Positions 26,791-39,400 of a DNA stretch of 64,000 nt are shown piece after piece. Positions within the stretch are counted from its first letter, which is position 1; each line of letters starts with the position of its first letter. The position numbers and the translations under genes were made by a program. Under the pieces are notes generated by a model, which saw only the letters and a list, made by a program, of their open reading frames with translations, was not told where the DNA came from and made no database searches. The DNA is from Bradyrhizobium sediminis (GTDB lineage Bacteria > Pseudomonadota > Alphaproteobacteria > Rhizobiales > Xanthobacteraceae): assembly GCF_018736085.1 (NCBI RefSeq), contig NZ_CP076134.1, forward strand, positions 3,048,501-3,112,500, read 5' to 3'.

Positions 26791-27165
26791 ATGGCAAACC
26801 GCCTCGATCCGGTTGCCGTCGGGGTCCCTGAGGAACGCCGCATAGTACGAGGCGTGGTAGCTGCGCAGGCCCGGCGGGCCATCATCGCTGCCCCCGGCAG
26901 CGATGCCTGCATCCCAGAAGGCATCGACCTCGGTCCGCCATTTCGCCTTGAAGCACCAGTGGCGGCCCGGCGCATCATCGGGCTTCTCCCCTTTGCGGAT
27001 CGAAATATAGATCCGCTCGGGATAGGCGGGCCGCGCCCGCTCGCCGTAGCCGAGCCAATCGTCGCGGCGGCCGACCTTGACCACGCCGAGCATCTTCATG
27101 ATCGCGTCGTAGAACGGCTCGGCGGCCGATATGTCGGAGACGGTGATGGAGACGTGGTCCAGCAT
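26779..27165 (-). CDS. VOC (glyoxalase/bleomycin-resistance fold) family protein
   Basis: The 128-residue protein has one vicinal-oxygen-chelate module pair: MLDHVSITVSDISAAEPFYDAIMKMLG with the first His ligand, HWCFKAKWRTEVDAFWDAGI in the middle, and YYAAFLRDPDGNRIEAVCH with the Glu ligand. Such proteins are metal-dependent lyases, dioxygenases or resistance proteins; the subclass cannot be told. It follows valS by 7 nt in the same direction and may be read through from it. Confidence 0.85.
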   Translation of the reverse strand: MLDHVSITVSDISAAEPFYDAIMKMLGVVKVGRRDDWLGYGERARPAYPERIYISIRKGEKPDDAPGRHWCFKAKWRTEVDAFWDAGIAAGGSDDGPPGLRSYHASYYAAFLRDPDGNRIEAVCHYPV

Positions 27166-27172
27166 CTATCCG

Positions 27173-30040
<2,868 letters not shown>

Positions 30041-30190
30041 CGGGGTGCAATTCTCAGGGGCTATGGAACGGGCTAGAAAGCCGCCGGAACGCGCCAAGTC
30101 AACACGACAGGCACGCCGAAAGCCGCATTAGGCCGGATCTGGGACTGAATGAGGGCCGGCAAGCGGCCCGCGGCGGTGCCGGAAAATGCC

Positions 30191-30970
30191 CTAGCGCCCG
30201 CGCGAAACCCGCTCGATTTCCGCTTTCACGATGCGCTCCACGAGACCCGGCAGATTGTCGTCGAGCCAGGATTTCAGCATCGGGCGCAGCATTTCCTTGA
30301 CGAGGTCTTCCAGCGTCCGCGCATTGTTGCTCAGCACGGTGTTGGCGAGCGTATTGAAGGCGGATTCGACCGCCGACACGGTCGAGCGCGACAGGATCTG
30401 CTGCGGCGGCGCCGTTTCGAAGGGCGGCGGCTCGAAGGGCGGCGGCTCGAACGCGGGCGGCTGCTGAATCGCTCGGGTAGCGGCGGTTTCGGTGAATTCC
30501 AGATCGTCCCTGGGTTCGATCTTCTGGAACGCAGGTTGCGGCGGTGGCGGTTCCGGCACCGCCATCTCGTCGGTCAGTTCGAACACGTCGCCGTCGGGCT
30601 GCGGTGGCCTGATCTCCTCCGCGGAGGTCGCTTCATCGAGCCCGTTCAGCAGCGCGTCGATGTCGTCCTGGCTGTTCGAGGCGGCCGGCGCGGCGGGAGG
30701 CGGCGCAGGCTTGGCCGGCGGCGGCGCGGCCTTCGCCGCGGCGGCCTGGGCGGCGGGGATGGCCGACGGCGGAATATCCTTCATCACGGCAGGCTTGATC
30801 ACCGGAGCCTTGGCTGCGGGTGCCGCAGGCGTCTCCGGCTTTGCAGCGGCGGGCGGGCTGGCGAGCTTTTCGGCGGCCGGCGGCTTCGACTCATCGTCGG
30901 CAATGATGCGACGGATCGACGCCAGAATCTCCTCCATCGAGGGTTCTTGGACCTTTGCAGGCTGCGTCAT
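30191..30970 (-). CDS. popZ: PopZ-family polar organizing protein (DUF2497)
   Basis: The 259-residue protein has the three-part PopZ layout: an N-terminal recruitment helix (EPSMEEILASIRRIIADDES), a long disordered Pro/Ala-rich and acidic linker (about residues 30-190), and a C-terminal oligomerisation region (NTLANTVLSNNARTLEDLVKEMLRPMLKSWLDDNLPGLVERIVKAEIERV). PopZ forms a matrix at the cell pole that anchors the chromosome centromere in alphaproteobacteria. A tandem EPPPFEPPPF occurs near residue 175. Start: ATG at 30970; a GTG four codons earlier with GGAGGG upstream is an alternative. popZ next to valS and tolC is common in this group. Confidence 0.9.
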   Translation of the reverse strand: MTQPAKVQEPSMEEILASIRRIIADDESKPPAAEKLASPPAAAKPETPAAPAAKAPVIKPAVMKDIPPSAIPAAQAAAAKAAPPPAKPAPPPAAPAASNSQDDIDALLNGLDEATSAEEIRPPQPDGDVFELTDEMAVPEPPPPQPAFQKIEPRDDLEFTETAATRAIQQPPAFEPPPFEPPPFETAPPQQILSRSTVSAVESAFNTLANTVLSNNARTLEDLVKEMLRPMLKSWLDDNLPGLVERIVKAEIERVSRGR

Positions 30971-30982
30971 CTCCGACTCCAC

Positions 30983-31340
30983 ATCATCAACGCCCTCCTG
31001 CGCGTTTTACACCAAGCAAGACGGGATTCGCCGGTCCTGGCGATGCCGGCCGGAATTTTCATCGCACAAGCCCGACTTGTCCCCAGATCAAGCGCCATCA
31101 GAGACATCGCACGGGATCTCGCCCCTGCCCAGGCACCGAAGAGCGTCGCGGCCGAGTGGTGCAGGCTTCGGCGCGAATCGCTCTGCTGCCTCATGCAAAG
31201 GTATGTCAGGGCAATAATTGATTGCAACGCTCAAGCACACGGCCGCCGACGCGTGCCCTCGGACAGAAGCGCAAAGCGCGTCTTCGCGCCAGACGATCCG
31301 AGGACATGCGCGGCTTGGGCCGCGGATGTCGACGAAGCGA
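30983..31340. other. Gap between tolC and popZ, no gene seen
   Basis: This 358-bp stretch contains only antisense-type open frames without recognisable protein features. It should hold the popZ promoter and the end of the tolC transcript. No hairpin with a T-run was identified. Confidence 0.4.
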
Positions 31341-32771
31341 TCAGCGGCCGTCGGGATTGCGAACGCCGAACCAGCTGTCGCGAACCTGGTGATAATGCAC
31401 GCTCGGATCGTAGACGGTGGTCGGCAGATTGAGCACCTGCGGCGACAAGCGCCCCACGGCGTTCAACACGGCGTATGAAGCGACCACGCGATCATGCTGC
31501 GCGGTGACCAGTGCAACGCGGGCGTTGACCAGCGCCTGCTGCGCGTTCAGCACGTCCAGCGTGGTGCGCTGGCCGGCCTTGGCCTCTTCGCGCACGCCGT
31601 TCAGCGCGATCTCGGAAGCCGTCACCTGCGACTGGGCAGACTGGACCTGCGCCTTGCCCGCAACCAGTTGTCCCCATGCCGTCACCACGTTGGCGCGGGT
31701 CTGGTCGCGGACCTGCTCGAGATTGAGGCGCTGCTGCGCCAGGGTTTCCTTGGACTGGCGGATCAGCGAGTATTCGGCGCCGCCCTGATAGACCGGCACC
31801 GACAGCTGCGCGACCGCCGAAGCGCCGAACGAGCGCTGGATCGTCATGGTCTGTTCGTAGGATTGCTGCACCGAGGCCTGCAGCGTCACCGTCGGCAACA
31901 GCGCGCCTTCGTTGACCTTGACCTGAAGATAGCTGACGTCGATGCCGAACATAGCGGCGGTCACGTTCGGATTTTGCGTCAGGCCCACTTCGACCGCCGA
32001 CGGCAGCGTTCCCGGCAGGAAGCGATCCATCGGCGAGCCCGGGGCGAGAGCCTCGGGCTCGTTGCCGATGATTTGGCGGAATTTCGATCGCGTCGTCGTC
32101 AGGTTGGCTTCGGCCGTCAGCAATTGCGTCTTGCCGGCAGCGAGTTGCGCCTCCGACTGCGCGACGTCGGTACGCGTGACCTCGCCGACGTTGAAGCGGT
32201 CGCGGGTCTGCTTCAAGGTTTGTTCGAGAACGCGGACGTTGCTCTTCTGAACCTCGACGATCGCGGAGTCGCGCAGGTAATCCATGTAGATCGTGGCGCC
32301 CTGCAGCAGCACCGTCTGTTCGAGCACCCGCAACGCTTCGCGCGCGCCCGAGACCTGGCTCTCCGCCGCGCGGGTCTTGTTGGCGGTCTGCTGTCCGTTG
32401 AACAGCGTCTGCGTCACTGTAGCGCCGATGCTGCGCGGCGAGTTGGCGCCGCGATTTCCAGTTCGGACGAGTTTCTCGGGCGTGCCGCCCGCAGTGGTGA
32501 GCGTTTCGGTGAATTGGTAACCGGCGCTGCCGGTGACCGCGACGCGCGGGCGATAGCCCGACAATGCCTGCGGCACGCTCTCGTCGGTCGCCCTGACCGA
32601 GGCGCGCTGCGCATTGAGCTGTGGATTGTTCTGATAGGCGCGCACCAGCGCGGCCTCAATCGTATCGGCCAAGGCGGGCGCCGGGCCCGCAAAAGCCAAC
32701 AGAAGGGCCGCAGCCGCAGCTCCGGTAACGACCTTCACCCCACGCATCCCGTGTAATCCATTCGTTTTCAC
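31341..32771 (-). CDS. tolC: TolC-family outer-membrane channel protein
   Basis: The 476-residue protein has a signal peptide (about residues 10-35, ending PALA) and the two-fold repeat of TolC: IEAALVRAYQNNPQLNAQRA at the start and VEVGLTQNPNVTAAMFGIDV in the second half, with long coiled helices between. It forms a trimeric outer-membrane tunnel for type I secretion or efflux. No exporter lies beside it, so it may serve several systems. Start codon is GTG at 32771; an ATG eight codons later is possible. Confidence 0.9.
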   Translation of the reverse strand: MKTNGLHGMRGVKVVTGAAAAALLLAFAGPAPALADTIEAALVRAYQNNPQLNAQRASVRATDESVPQALSGYRPRVAVTGSAGYQFTETLTTAGGTPEKLVRTGNRGANSPRSIGATVTQTLFNGQQTANKTRAAESQVSGAREALRVLEQTVLLQGATIYMDYLRDSAIVEVQKSNVRVLEQTLKQTRDRFNVGEVTRTDVAQSEAQLAAGKTQLLTAEANLTTTRSKFRQIIGNEPEALAPGSPMDRFLPGTLPSAVEVGLTQNPNVTAAMFGIDVSYLQVKVNEGALLPTVTLQASVQQSYEQTMTIQRSFGASAVAQLSVPVYQGGAEYSLIRQSKETLAQQRLNLEQVRDQTRANVVTAWGQLVAGKAQVQSAQSQVTASEIALNGVREEAKAGQRTTLDVLNAQQALVNARVALVTAQHDRVVASYAVLNAVGRLSPQVLNLPTTVYDPSVHYHQVRDSWFGVRNPDGR

Positions 32772-32965
32772 TCACCGGTTCGAGCGAGCGAACCGGACGT
32801 CGGCATTGCAAGTGAGTCCCACCTCACCTTATGCCGGAGGCAAGCGGGACGAAACCCTCAGGCAACCGAACCCGGCGGAAACTCTTCACGTGGGGCATCC
32901 GGGCCACACTTCTGATTCAGAACGGAATTTTAACAGCGATCGGGGGCTGGGAAGGCCCGAATCGG

Positions 32966-33643
32966 CTAGAAAACGAAGGCCGGAAGCCGCTCCATCCCGG
33001 GCAGAACCGGAACCGCGGCGTCGAACAGCGCCCGATGCCCGAAATCGCCATGCGACCGGGTCACGATCGTAGCCCGCTGCGGCTGCGTTGTGGCGAAGAC
33101 GCCGACCAGCCGGCCGCCCTCCTTGAGCTGACCGCAGAGCCGGTCCGGCGCGATCTCGGTCGCGCCATTGAGCACGATCACATCATAGGGTGCGTTGGCC
33201 GGATCCCCTTCGGCGGCCGCGGTCACGCGGACCGTCACATTGCCGAGCCCAAGCTGGAGAAGCGCGTCCCTTGCCTTGGCGGCCAGCGCAGAATCGCCTT
33301 CGGTCGCCGTCACCTGCCCGGCCAGTTTGGCAGCCACGGCCGCCGCATAGCCGGTCGCGCACCCCACCACCAGAACGCTGTCACCTTCCTTGATCTCGGC
33401 CGCCTGCAGCATCTTCGCCGTCACCACCGGCTTGATCAAAAAGCGCTTCGCGGAAGGCCCCTCGCCGACATCGAGATCGAGGTCCAGATAGGCCAGCGCG
33501 CGCTGATTTTGCGGGACAAATGCTTCGCGCGGCACCGCCAGCATGGCGTCGAGGATCCTGATATCGGTGACGTCGCTGGGGCGAACCTGACCATCGACCA
33601 TCTTCTGGCGCGCGGTTGAAAAACCGGACGAAAAACCGGGCAT
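32966..33643 (-). CDS. Protein-L-isoaspartate O-methyltransferase-like protein
   Basis: The 225-residue protein has the Pcm fold: RQKMVDGQVRPSDVTDIRILDAMLAVPREAFVP at the N-terminus, SAM-binding VLVVGCATGYAAAVAAKLAG, and KEGGRLVGVFA. Pcm enzymes methylate isoaspartyl residues for repair. The family's active-site segment, usually T-x-S-Q/A-P, is here LIKPVVTAKMLQAA, so this divergent alphaproteobacterial type may have another target. The start at 33643 has AAAGG upstream; an extension to 33733 is possible but poor. It lies 194 bp upstream of tolC in the same direction, an order often seen in rhizobia. Confidence 0.8.
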   Translation of the reverse strand: MPGFSSGFSTARQKMVDGQVRPSDVTDIRILDAMLAVPREAFVPQNQRALAYLDLDLDVGEGPSAKRFLIKPVVTAKMLQAAEIKEGDSVLVVGCATGYAAAVAAKLAGQVTATEGDSALAAKARDALLQLGLGNVTVRVTAAAEGDPANAPYDVIVLNGATEIAPDRLCGQLKEGGRLVGVFATTQPQRATIVTRSHGDFGHRALFDAAVPVLPGMERLPAFVF

Positions 33644-33809
33644 GGGCGAACCTTTGGGCGAACCTAAGAAAGCGGCGGACATAGCCCCGCGGGGTGAGCG
33701 AAACCGCGCCATCTTTGGAACAAGGCTCGCCAAAACGCAACACGGCGCTGGCGCAGGCCGGAACCAGCATTCCGCCCTGCTTCCCGCGCTACCTGCGCGC
33801 CGGCGATGC

Positions 33810-33989
33810 CTATTCGATCGTCGCTATCAGCCGCCCGATCAGCCGCGCCACCTCGTCCAGATGCTCAGAATCGTGTTCGGCGACAGCCCGGGCGAGCCGG
33901 CGCAGGCATTCGTCGTCGCTCAGCATGGGGATGTCGCTCGGGACGATCGACGGCACCGGTTTCAGCAGGTCGGTCAAGACGTCTGGCAT
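33810..33989 (-). CDS. Small hypothetical protein (59 aa)
   Basis: An ATG at 33989 opens a 60-codon frame ending TAG at 33810. The protein reads MPDVLTDLLKPVPSIVPSDI, then MLSDDECLRRLARAVAEHDS and EHLDEVARLIGRLIATIE: a Pro-rich start followed by an amphipathic, mainly helical acidic part. AGGTGA lies 6 bases before the start (33995-34000 on the plus strand as TCACCT), a good ribosome-binding site. No family is recognised. Confidence 0.6.
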   Translation of the reverse strand: MPDVLTDLLKPVPSIVPSDIPMLSDDECLRRLARAVAEHDSEHLDEVARLIGRLIATIE

Positions 33990-34259
33990 CGAATCACCTC
34001 AGGGGTTCGAGTCCGGCAGCACCAAACGTCGTCCGCGAATGGGTCGATTTGGCGGCAGTCATGACGCGGGCGCGCCGACAGCCGCGGCGACCGGCTACCG
34101 GCGCCGTGTCCTCGCCGGGCCGGAAACCGCAAAAAACCTTGCGCGGCAAGCGGTTTCGGCGCCCTCCCGAGACCGCGTCAGAACGGGATATTTCGTCCTT
34201 TGCAAGCCCGGAAGGCTTTGTTATACGCTGCCCGTCTCGCGAACGACTGGTTCGCCTGT

Positions 34260-34334
34260 TCCTCGGTAGCTCAGCGGTAGAGCATTCGACTGTTAATCGA
34301 ATGGTCGCTGGTTCGAATCCAGCCCGGGGAGCCA
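34260..34334 (+). tRNA. tRNA-Asn (anticodon GTT)
   Basis: The sequence folds as a cloverleaf: acceptor TCCTCGG with CCGGGGA (one G-U pair), D arm AGCTCAGCGGTAGAGC, anticodon arm ATTCGACTGTTAATCGAAT with GTT, and T arm CTGGTTCGAATCCAG. Discriminator G at 34331 is followed by an encoded CCA. Confidence 0.97.
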
Positions 34335-34494
34335 AAGTCTCTCAACCTGCCACGAGACTGATGCGCTAATTCAGGCGAACAGCGTTTCTTGCTGTCCGCG
34401 CCGCTCCTTAATGACGCGTTAACCACCTCAGCCGCTAGCTTCGCTATCGTTGCTGAGCGAATCCAGACGATTCTCTGGATTGGAGGGTCCTGTC

Positions 34495-34707
34495 ATGAGC
34501 CTTTCCGAGGTCAATGCCGCAAAAGCCATTTTCGGCTGGCCGCTCTATTCGACCTTGAACGCGGTGTCGTTTTCCGGTGCGCAGCCGGATTGGCGGACCA
34601 AGGTCACGACTTTCACGCAATTTCTGCCGGTGCTTTGCATCACGACGGCGATCTGGGCGATCGGTTGGGCGACGTCGATCTGGTTGCTGGCCTCAATCGT
34701 CGTTTGA
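34495..34707 (+). CDS. Small membrane protein, unknown function (70 aa)
   Basis: The ATG at 34495 is preceded by GGAGGG, a strong ribosome-binding site. The protein begins MSLSEVNAAKAIFGWPLYST and has one long hydrophobic C-terminal segment (QFLPVLCITTAIWAIGWATSIWLLASIVV), enough for one or two membrane passes. No family is recognised. It ends 21 bp before the convergent Cys-rich secreted protein gene. Confidence 0.65.
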   Translation: MSLSEVNAAKAIFGWPLYSTLNAVSFSGAQPDWRTKVTTFTQFLPVLCITTAIWAIGWATSIWLLASIVV

Positions 34708-34728
34708 ACCGACGCGGGCCCCGTCGTC

Positions 34729-34986
34729 TCACTGTTCGAACACCGCCCGGCAGGCCTCGCTGAGGCTCGCCTTCTGGCGCCGCAGGCAGTTGGTGATGGC
34801 GCGGACGTTGGGGATTTCGCCGGGGCAGAGACGGTAGACGTCCGGGCTGCAGGCCTTGCGCTGCTCCGGGCTCGCCAGCGCGGCGGACGCCGAATGCGAT
34901 GCCGACAGCGCCAGCAGGAAACCGATCGTACCAGCCAGATTGGCGCGGCTCGCTTTGGCCCAGGCACGCTGAAACTTCGCTGTCAT
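34729..34986 (-). CDS. Small secreted Cys-rich protein
   Basis: The 85-residue protein has a basic start (MTAKFQRAWAKASRANLAG), a hydrophobic signal segment ending HSASA, and a mature part LASPEQRKACSPDVYRLCPGEI with CLRRQKASLSEACRAVFEQ. The four Cys probably form two disulfides in the periplasm. Similar short proteins with the CxPDVxRLC phrase are common in Bradyrhizobium (from memory); their function is unknown. GGGAGAACGGCG precedes the start at 34986. A CRP-like palindrome lies about 76 bp upstream. Confidence 0.75.
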   Translation of the reverse strand: MTAKFQRAWAKASRANLAGTIGFLLALSASHSASAALASPEQRKACSPDVYRLCPGEIPNVRAITNCLRRQKASLSEACRAVFEQ

Positions 34987-35061
34987 CGCCGTTCTCCCTC
35001 GTTCGCTTGACGGCTCGCCGGAGCCGTGGTGGTTTGGCAAATACGGGAAAATTTTTCAGGA

Positions 35062-35083
35062 AAATGTGATTTTTCTCACATTT
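35062..35083. promoter_or_regulatory. Perfect CRP-consensus-like palindrome
   Basis: AAATGTGA-N6-TCACATTT is an exact 8-bp inverted repeat and contains TGTGA-N6-TCACA, the CRP/FNR-superfamily consensus. It lies in the 254-bp divergent gap between the Cys-rich protein (start 34986) and the small protein at 35241, and could control either. A CRP-like regulator is the likely binder (inference). Confidence 0.6.
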
Positions 35084-35240
35084 GGACGCGGATGGAACCG
35101 CCTAGTCTGCCGGCGGGGAAATTAGGGCAAAAGTAACCAAGACGGCTGGGATTACGGGATCGATACAATTTGATCGATCCGTTCAATCTGGAAACAAAAC
35201 ACTTTTGAGATCGTGCGTTCTCGAACCAGGAGAGCGCGCG

Positions 35241-35420
35241 ATGAGCGAAGTTGAATACAACCGATTGCTGGAGAGCGTCAGAATGGCGATTGAACCCGCG
35301 CCGCAGGAAGATTTTTTGGCCGGACTGCCGCTGTTCGAAGAGGCGCCGAAAGCCGCCAACGACAACCAGCACGCCTGGCCGCTGGTTCCGTTTCCCGAAG
35401 GCTGGTACGCCGCCTGCTGA
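35241..35420 (+). CDS. Small hypothetical protein (59 aa)
   Basis: The ATG at 35241 follows AGGAGAG at a good distance. The protein reads MSEVEYNRLLESVRMAIEPA, then PQEDFLAGLPLFEEAPKAAN and ends WPLVPFPEGWYAAC. It is acidic and soluble with a Trp/Pro-rich end. No family is recognised. An in-frame ATG at 35205 lacks a comparable ribosome-binding site. Confidence 0.6.
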   Translation: MSEVEYNRLLESVRMAIEPAPQEDFLAGLPLFEEAPKAANDNQHAWPLVPFPEGWYAAC

Positions 35421-35484
35421 GAGGACGCCCAATCGACCTCTTTCGGCCTCTTAGATAATCAGTGCAAGGCATTGATTAAATTAA

Positions 35485-35558
35485 TGGAGGCCACGACCAG
35501 AATTGAACTGGTGTACACGGTTTTGCAGACCGTTGCGTAACCACTCCGCCACGTGGCC
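35485..35558 (-). tRNA. tRNA-Cys (anticodon GCA)
   Basis: On the minus strand: acceptor GGCCACG paired with CGTGGCC, D arm region GGCGGAGTGGTTACGC, anticodon loop CTGCAAA with GCA, and T arm CCAGTTCAATTCTGG. Discriminator T is followed by encoded CCA (35485-35487 on the plus strand as TGG). Confidence 0.97.
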
Positions 35559-35636
35559 CCTTGGGGGCGAACTCATATACGGCCTGCCTGCCATAGGCAA
35601 CCAAGGCGCTGAGAGCCTCTCTCGAAAACGCTTTGC

Positions 35637-36368
35637 TCAAGCCCGTCTGCGCCGCCGGTAATCCTTCTTCTTCGGCTTGGGCACGAGTTCGGGCATCGTG
35701 CCCTGCACTTGTCGATACCTCGCCAGCATCCGCTCAAAACTAGCATGCAGCGTTTCCGCGATGTCGGGCCGCTTTTCCAGGCTCGAAAGCAGCATCGCCG
35801 CCGCCTCGATGGTGGCAAGGCCGTCGCGGCGCGGCTCCTTGCGCAGCCTGCCGTAGCGCGAGGGGTGCGCGGGGCCCAAGATGACGCGCTGGCATTTCAG
35901 CATCCAGGCATTGCGCCACCACAGCGCCTTGGCCTGGCTCCAGGTGCCGTCGAGCAGCACGATACCTTCGATATCCCGCAAGATTCCGCGCTGGTGATCC
36001 TCGACCTCGCCCTTGCGGTTGATGGCGACGATGTCCTGGTCGGTGTCGAGGTCGGCGACTTTCGCCGAACCGAGATAGAGCACCGCCCAGCGCGAGGGAT
36101 CGGCGACGGGCCGTCCCAGCGCCTTGGACAGGCTCGGCCATGACAGCCCGATCTTGAGTACCGCGTTCTTGAAATGCAGCGCGGTCAGCCGCGCGGTGCC
36201 GAGCGCCCTGTCCTGCTCCTGCGGATGCTGCAGGATCAACAGCTCGATCCTGTTCTCGATCGGCGTGATGCTGTCGCAGATGCACAGCGGCATCGGTTTA
36301 TGGCATTGCGGACAGTCCGGCACCGCCTCAGCGGCGGCGCCCGTTTCAGGCTCGGATGGTTTTGACAT
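35637..36368 (-). CDS. DTW-domain protein (tRNA-uridine aminocarboxypropyltransferase)
   Basis: The 243-residue protein matches the TDD/DTW family, whose E. coli members TapT/YfiP transfer the 3-amino-3-carboxypropyl group from SAM to uridine-47 of tRNA. Visible features are the Cys cluster CPQCHKPMPLCICDSI near the N-terminus (zinc-like), the LLILQHPQEQDRALGTARL segment, and the naming motif in LLDGTWSQAKAL. The C-terminus is very basic (KPKKKDYRRRRRA). It lies 60 bp downstream of the RND pump gene on the same strand, close to two tRNA genes. Confidence 0.9.
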   Translation of the reverse strand: MSKPSEPETGAAAEAVPDCPQCHKPMPLCICDSITPIENRIELLILQHPQEQDRALGTARLTALHFKNAVLKIGLSWPSLSKALGRPVADPSRWAVLYLGSAKVADLDTDQDIVAINRKGEVEDHQRGILRDIEGIVLLDGTWSQAKALWWRNAWMLKCQRVILGPAHPSRYGRLRKEPRRDGLATIEAAAMLLSSLEKRPDIAETLHASFERMLARYRQVQGTMPELVPKPKKKDYRRRRRA

Positions 36369-36428
36369 GGGCCCGCTATACGCTTCGCGGGCCTGCGCTT
36401 CAACAACGCAAACGCCCGTCCGATGGGG

Positions 36429-39400
36429 CTATTCCGCGGGCGCCACAGCCGCGACCGGCCCGGATCGCCGCCGCCGCAGCCGGTCGATCAAAAGGTAGAT
36501 CACCGGCGTTGTGTACAGCGTGAGGATCTGCGAGACGAACAGGCCGCCGATGATGGTGATGCCGAGCGGCCGGCGCAGCTCGGTGCCGGGCCCGGTGGCG
36601 ATCACCAGCGGGATGCCGGCGAACAGTGCCGCCATCGTCGTCATCAGGATCGGGCGGAACCGGGCGCTACAGGCCTCGAAAATGGCATCGGCGGACGAGA
36701 GGCCGCGGTGACGCTCGGCGTCGAGCGCGAAATCCACCATCATGATGCCGTTCTTCTTGACGATGCCGATCAACAGAATGATACCGACGAAGGCGATCAC
36801 GGTCAGCGGCGTATTGGTCACCTGCAGCGCCAGCAGCGCGCCGAGCCCAGCGGACGGCAGCGTCGAGATGATGGTCAGGGGATGGGCGAGGCTCTCATAG
36901 AGCACGCCCAGCACGATATACATCGCCACCAGCGCGCCGAGAATCAATAGCGGCTGCCGCCCGCTGGTCTTGTTGAAGTCGCCGGCATTGCCGTCGAAAC
37001 TGCCGCGGATGCCCTCGGGCATGTGCAATTCGTCGACCGCGCGCTGGATATTCGACGTGGCGACCTCGAGCGGCACATCGGGAAGCAGGTTGAACGACAC
37101 CGTGGTCGAGGGAAACGACTGGGAATGATAGACCGCGAGCGGCGACAGTCCGCGGGTGGTGTGCACCACGGCGGATAACGGCACCTGCACGCCGCCTGCG
37201 CCTGCGACGAAGATCTGCTCGAGGTTGGACGGATCGGACTGGAACTTCGGATCGATCTCCAGCACCACCATGTACTGGTTGCGCTGGGTGTAGACGATCG
37301 AAATCTGCCGCTGCGCGAACGCATTGTTCAGCGCATTGTCGATGTCCTGGACGCGGACGCCGAGGCTCGACGCCGCCCTGCGGTCGATCGCCAGCGTCAG
37401 CTGCAACCCGCCGGGATCGCGGTCGCTGGAGACATCGGTGATGCCCTCGACGGTCTCCATCCGCTTGGCGACGATCGGCGCCCATTTCTGCAGGAGGTCG
37501 AGATCGGTGCTCGACAGCGTATACTGGTAGTCGGAATCGCTTTGGCGACCGCCGGCGCGGATATCCTGTGCCGCGAACATGAACAGCCGGATGCCGGCGA
37601 CCCGGTAGAGATCCTTGCGCAAGCGGTCGATCACGAGCTGGGTCGAGATGCCGCCGCGCTCCTCCGGCGGCTTCAGGCTGATGTACATCACCCCGCGATT
37701 GGCGCCGCCGCCGCCGGGACCGCCGGGGCCGCCCAGCACCGAACCGATCCCCGCCACGGCCGGATCGGCCATCACGATATCGGCGAGCTGCTGCTGCAGC
37801 TTCAGCATCGCCTGGAACGAGGTGTCGGCCGAAGCCCGGGTCGAGCCGATCACGAAGCCCGAGTCGTCGACCGGGAAATATCCCTTCGGGGTCTTGATGT
37901 AGAGCACCACGGTCAACGCGATGGTGGCGAAGAACACGACCAGGGTCAGCAGGGGAAAGCCGAGCACGACCCGGAGCGTCCGCTCATAGAAGGTGACGAT
38001 GCGCGACAACGTGCCCTCGACGGCGCGGTCGAACCAGGTCGCACGACCGGAGGTCGCCGCCTTGATGTAGTGCGCGCAGATCATCGGCGTGATCGTGAGC
38101 GACACCACGGTCGAAACCACGATGGCGAAGGTCAAGGTCAGCGAGAATGCCCGCAAGAGCCGGCCGACGATGCCGTCCATGAAGATCAGGGGCGTGAAGG
38201 CTGCGATCAGCGACAGAGAGATCGACAGCACCGTGAAGCCGATCTGCTTGGCGCCTTCGACCGCCGCTTCGTAAGGCTTCATGCCCTGCTCGAGGTTGCG
38301 GTGCATGTTCTCGATCATGACGATGGCGTCGTCGACCACGAAGCCGACCGAGATCGCCAGCGCCATCAGCGTCAGATTGTCGATCGAGAAACCGGCGAGC
38401 CACATGCCGGCGCAGGTGCCTGCCAGCGCCAGCGGCACCGATACGCCGGCCGCGATCGTCGGCGTGATCCGGCGCAGGAAGGCAAACACCACCACCATGA
38501 CCAGGAAGGCGGTCGCCAACAGCGTCCACTGCATGTCCCGGACGCTGGCGCGGATGGTGCCGGTGCGATCGACCAGGGTCGAGATCTCGACCCCGGCGGG
38601 AAGCCATTGCTTCAGTTCGGGAATCAGCGCCTTCACGCGATCGACGGTATCGATGACGTTGGCATCGCCCTGTTTGGTGATCTGGATCAGCACTGCCGGC
38701 TGCTTGTTGAACCAGGCGATCGACCGGCTGTTGCGGACGGCATCCTCCACCTCGGCGACATCGGAGAGCCGGACGAAATTGCCGTTCGAGCTCTTGACCA
38801 GGATGTCGCGGAATTCGGCCGCCGTCCGCATCTGCCGGTTGGTCGACAAGGTCTCGCTCTGCCGGTCGCCATTGAAAATTCCGACCGGACCGAGCGGATT
38901 GGCGTTGATGATCGCGAGCCGGACGGCATCGGTGGCAATCCCGGCATTGGCGAGCGCGACCGGGTTGAGCGCGATGCGCACCGCGGGCTGGTCGGCGCCG
39001 CTGACGATCACCTCGCCGACGCCGGGCACCTGCGAGATGCGCTGCGCGATCACGGTATCGGCCGCGTCGTACATCGCGCTGGTAGTCAGCGTCTTCGACG
39101 TCAGCGCCAGCACGAACACCGGCGCCGCCGCGGGATTGGCCTTGCGGAAGCGCGGCAGCGACGGCAGGTCGCTCGGCAAGTCTGCCAGCGAGGCGTTGAT
39201 CGCGGCCTGCACGTCGCGCGCGGCGCGGTCGATGTTGCGGCCGATGGCGAATTGCAGCTGGATGCTGGTAGTGCCGAGCGAACTCGTAGAGGTGATCTGG
39301 GTGATGCCGGCGATCTCGCCGAGCCGCCGTTCCAAGGGGGCAGCAACGGTCGCCGCCATCACCGAAGGGTCGGCGCCCGGCCGCGACGCGAACACCCGGA

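Noticed and set aside
26580..26831. 83-codon frame between the DNA glycosylase and VOC genes
   Set aside because: It falls in the structured dispersed repeat and runs into the VOC gene on the other strand; frames of this wording are known spurious calls in Bradyrhizobium (from memory).
30967..31227. 86-codon frame between tolC and popZ
   Set aside because: It overlaps the popZ start, has poor start context and no family resemblance.
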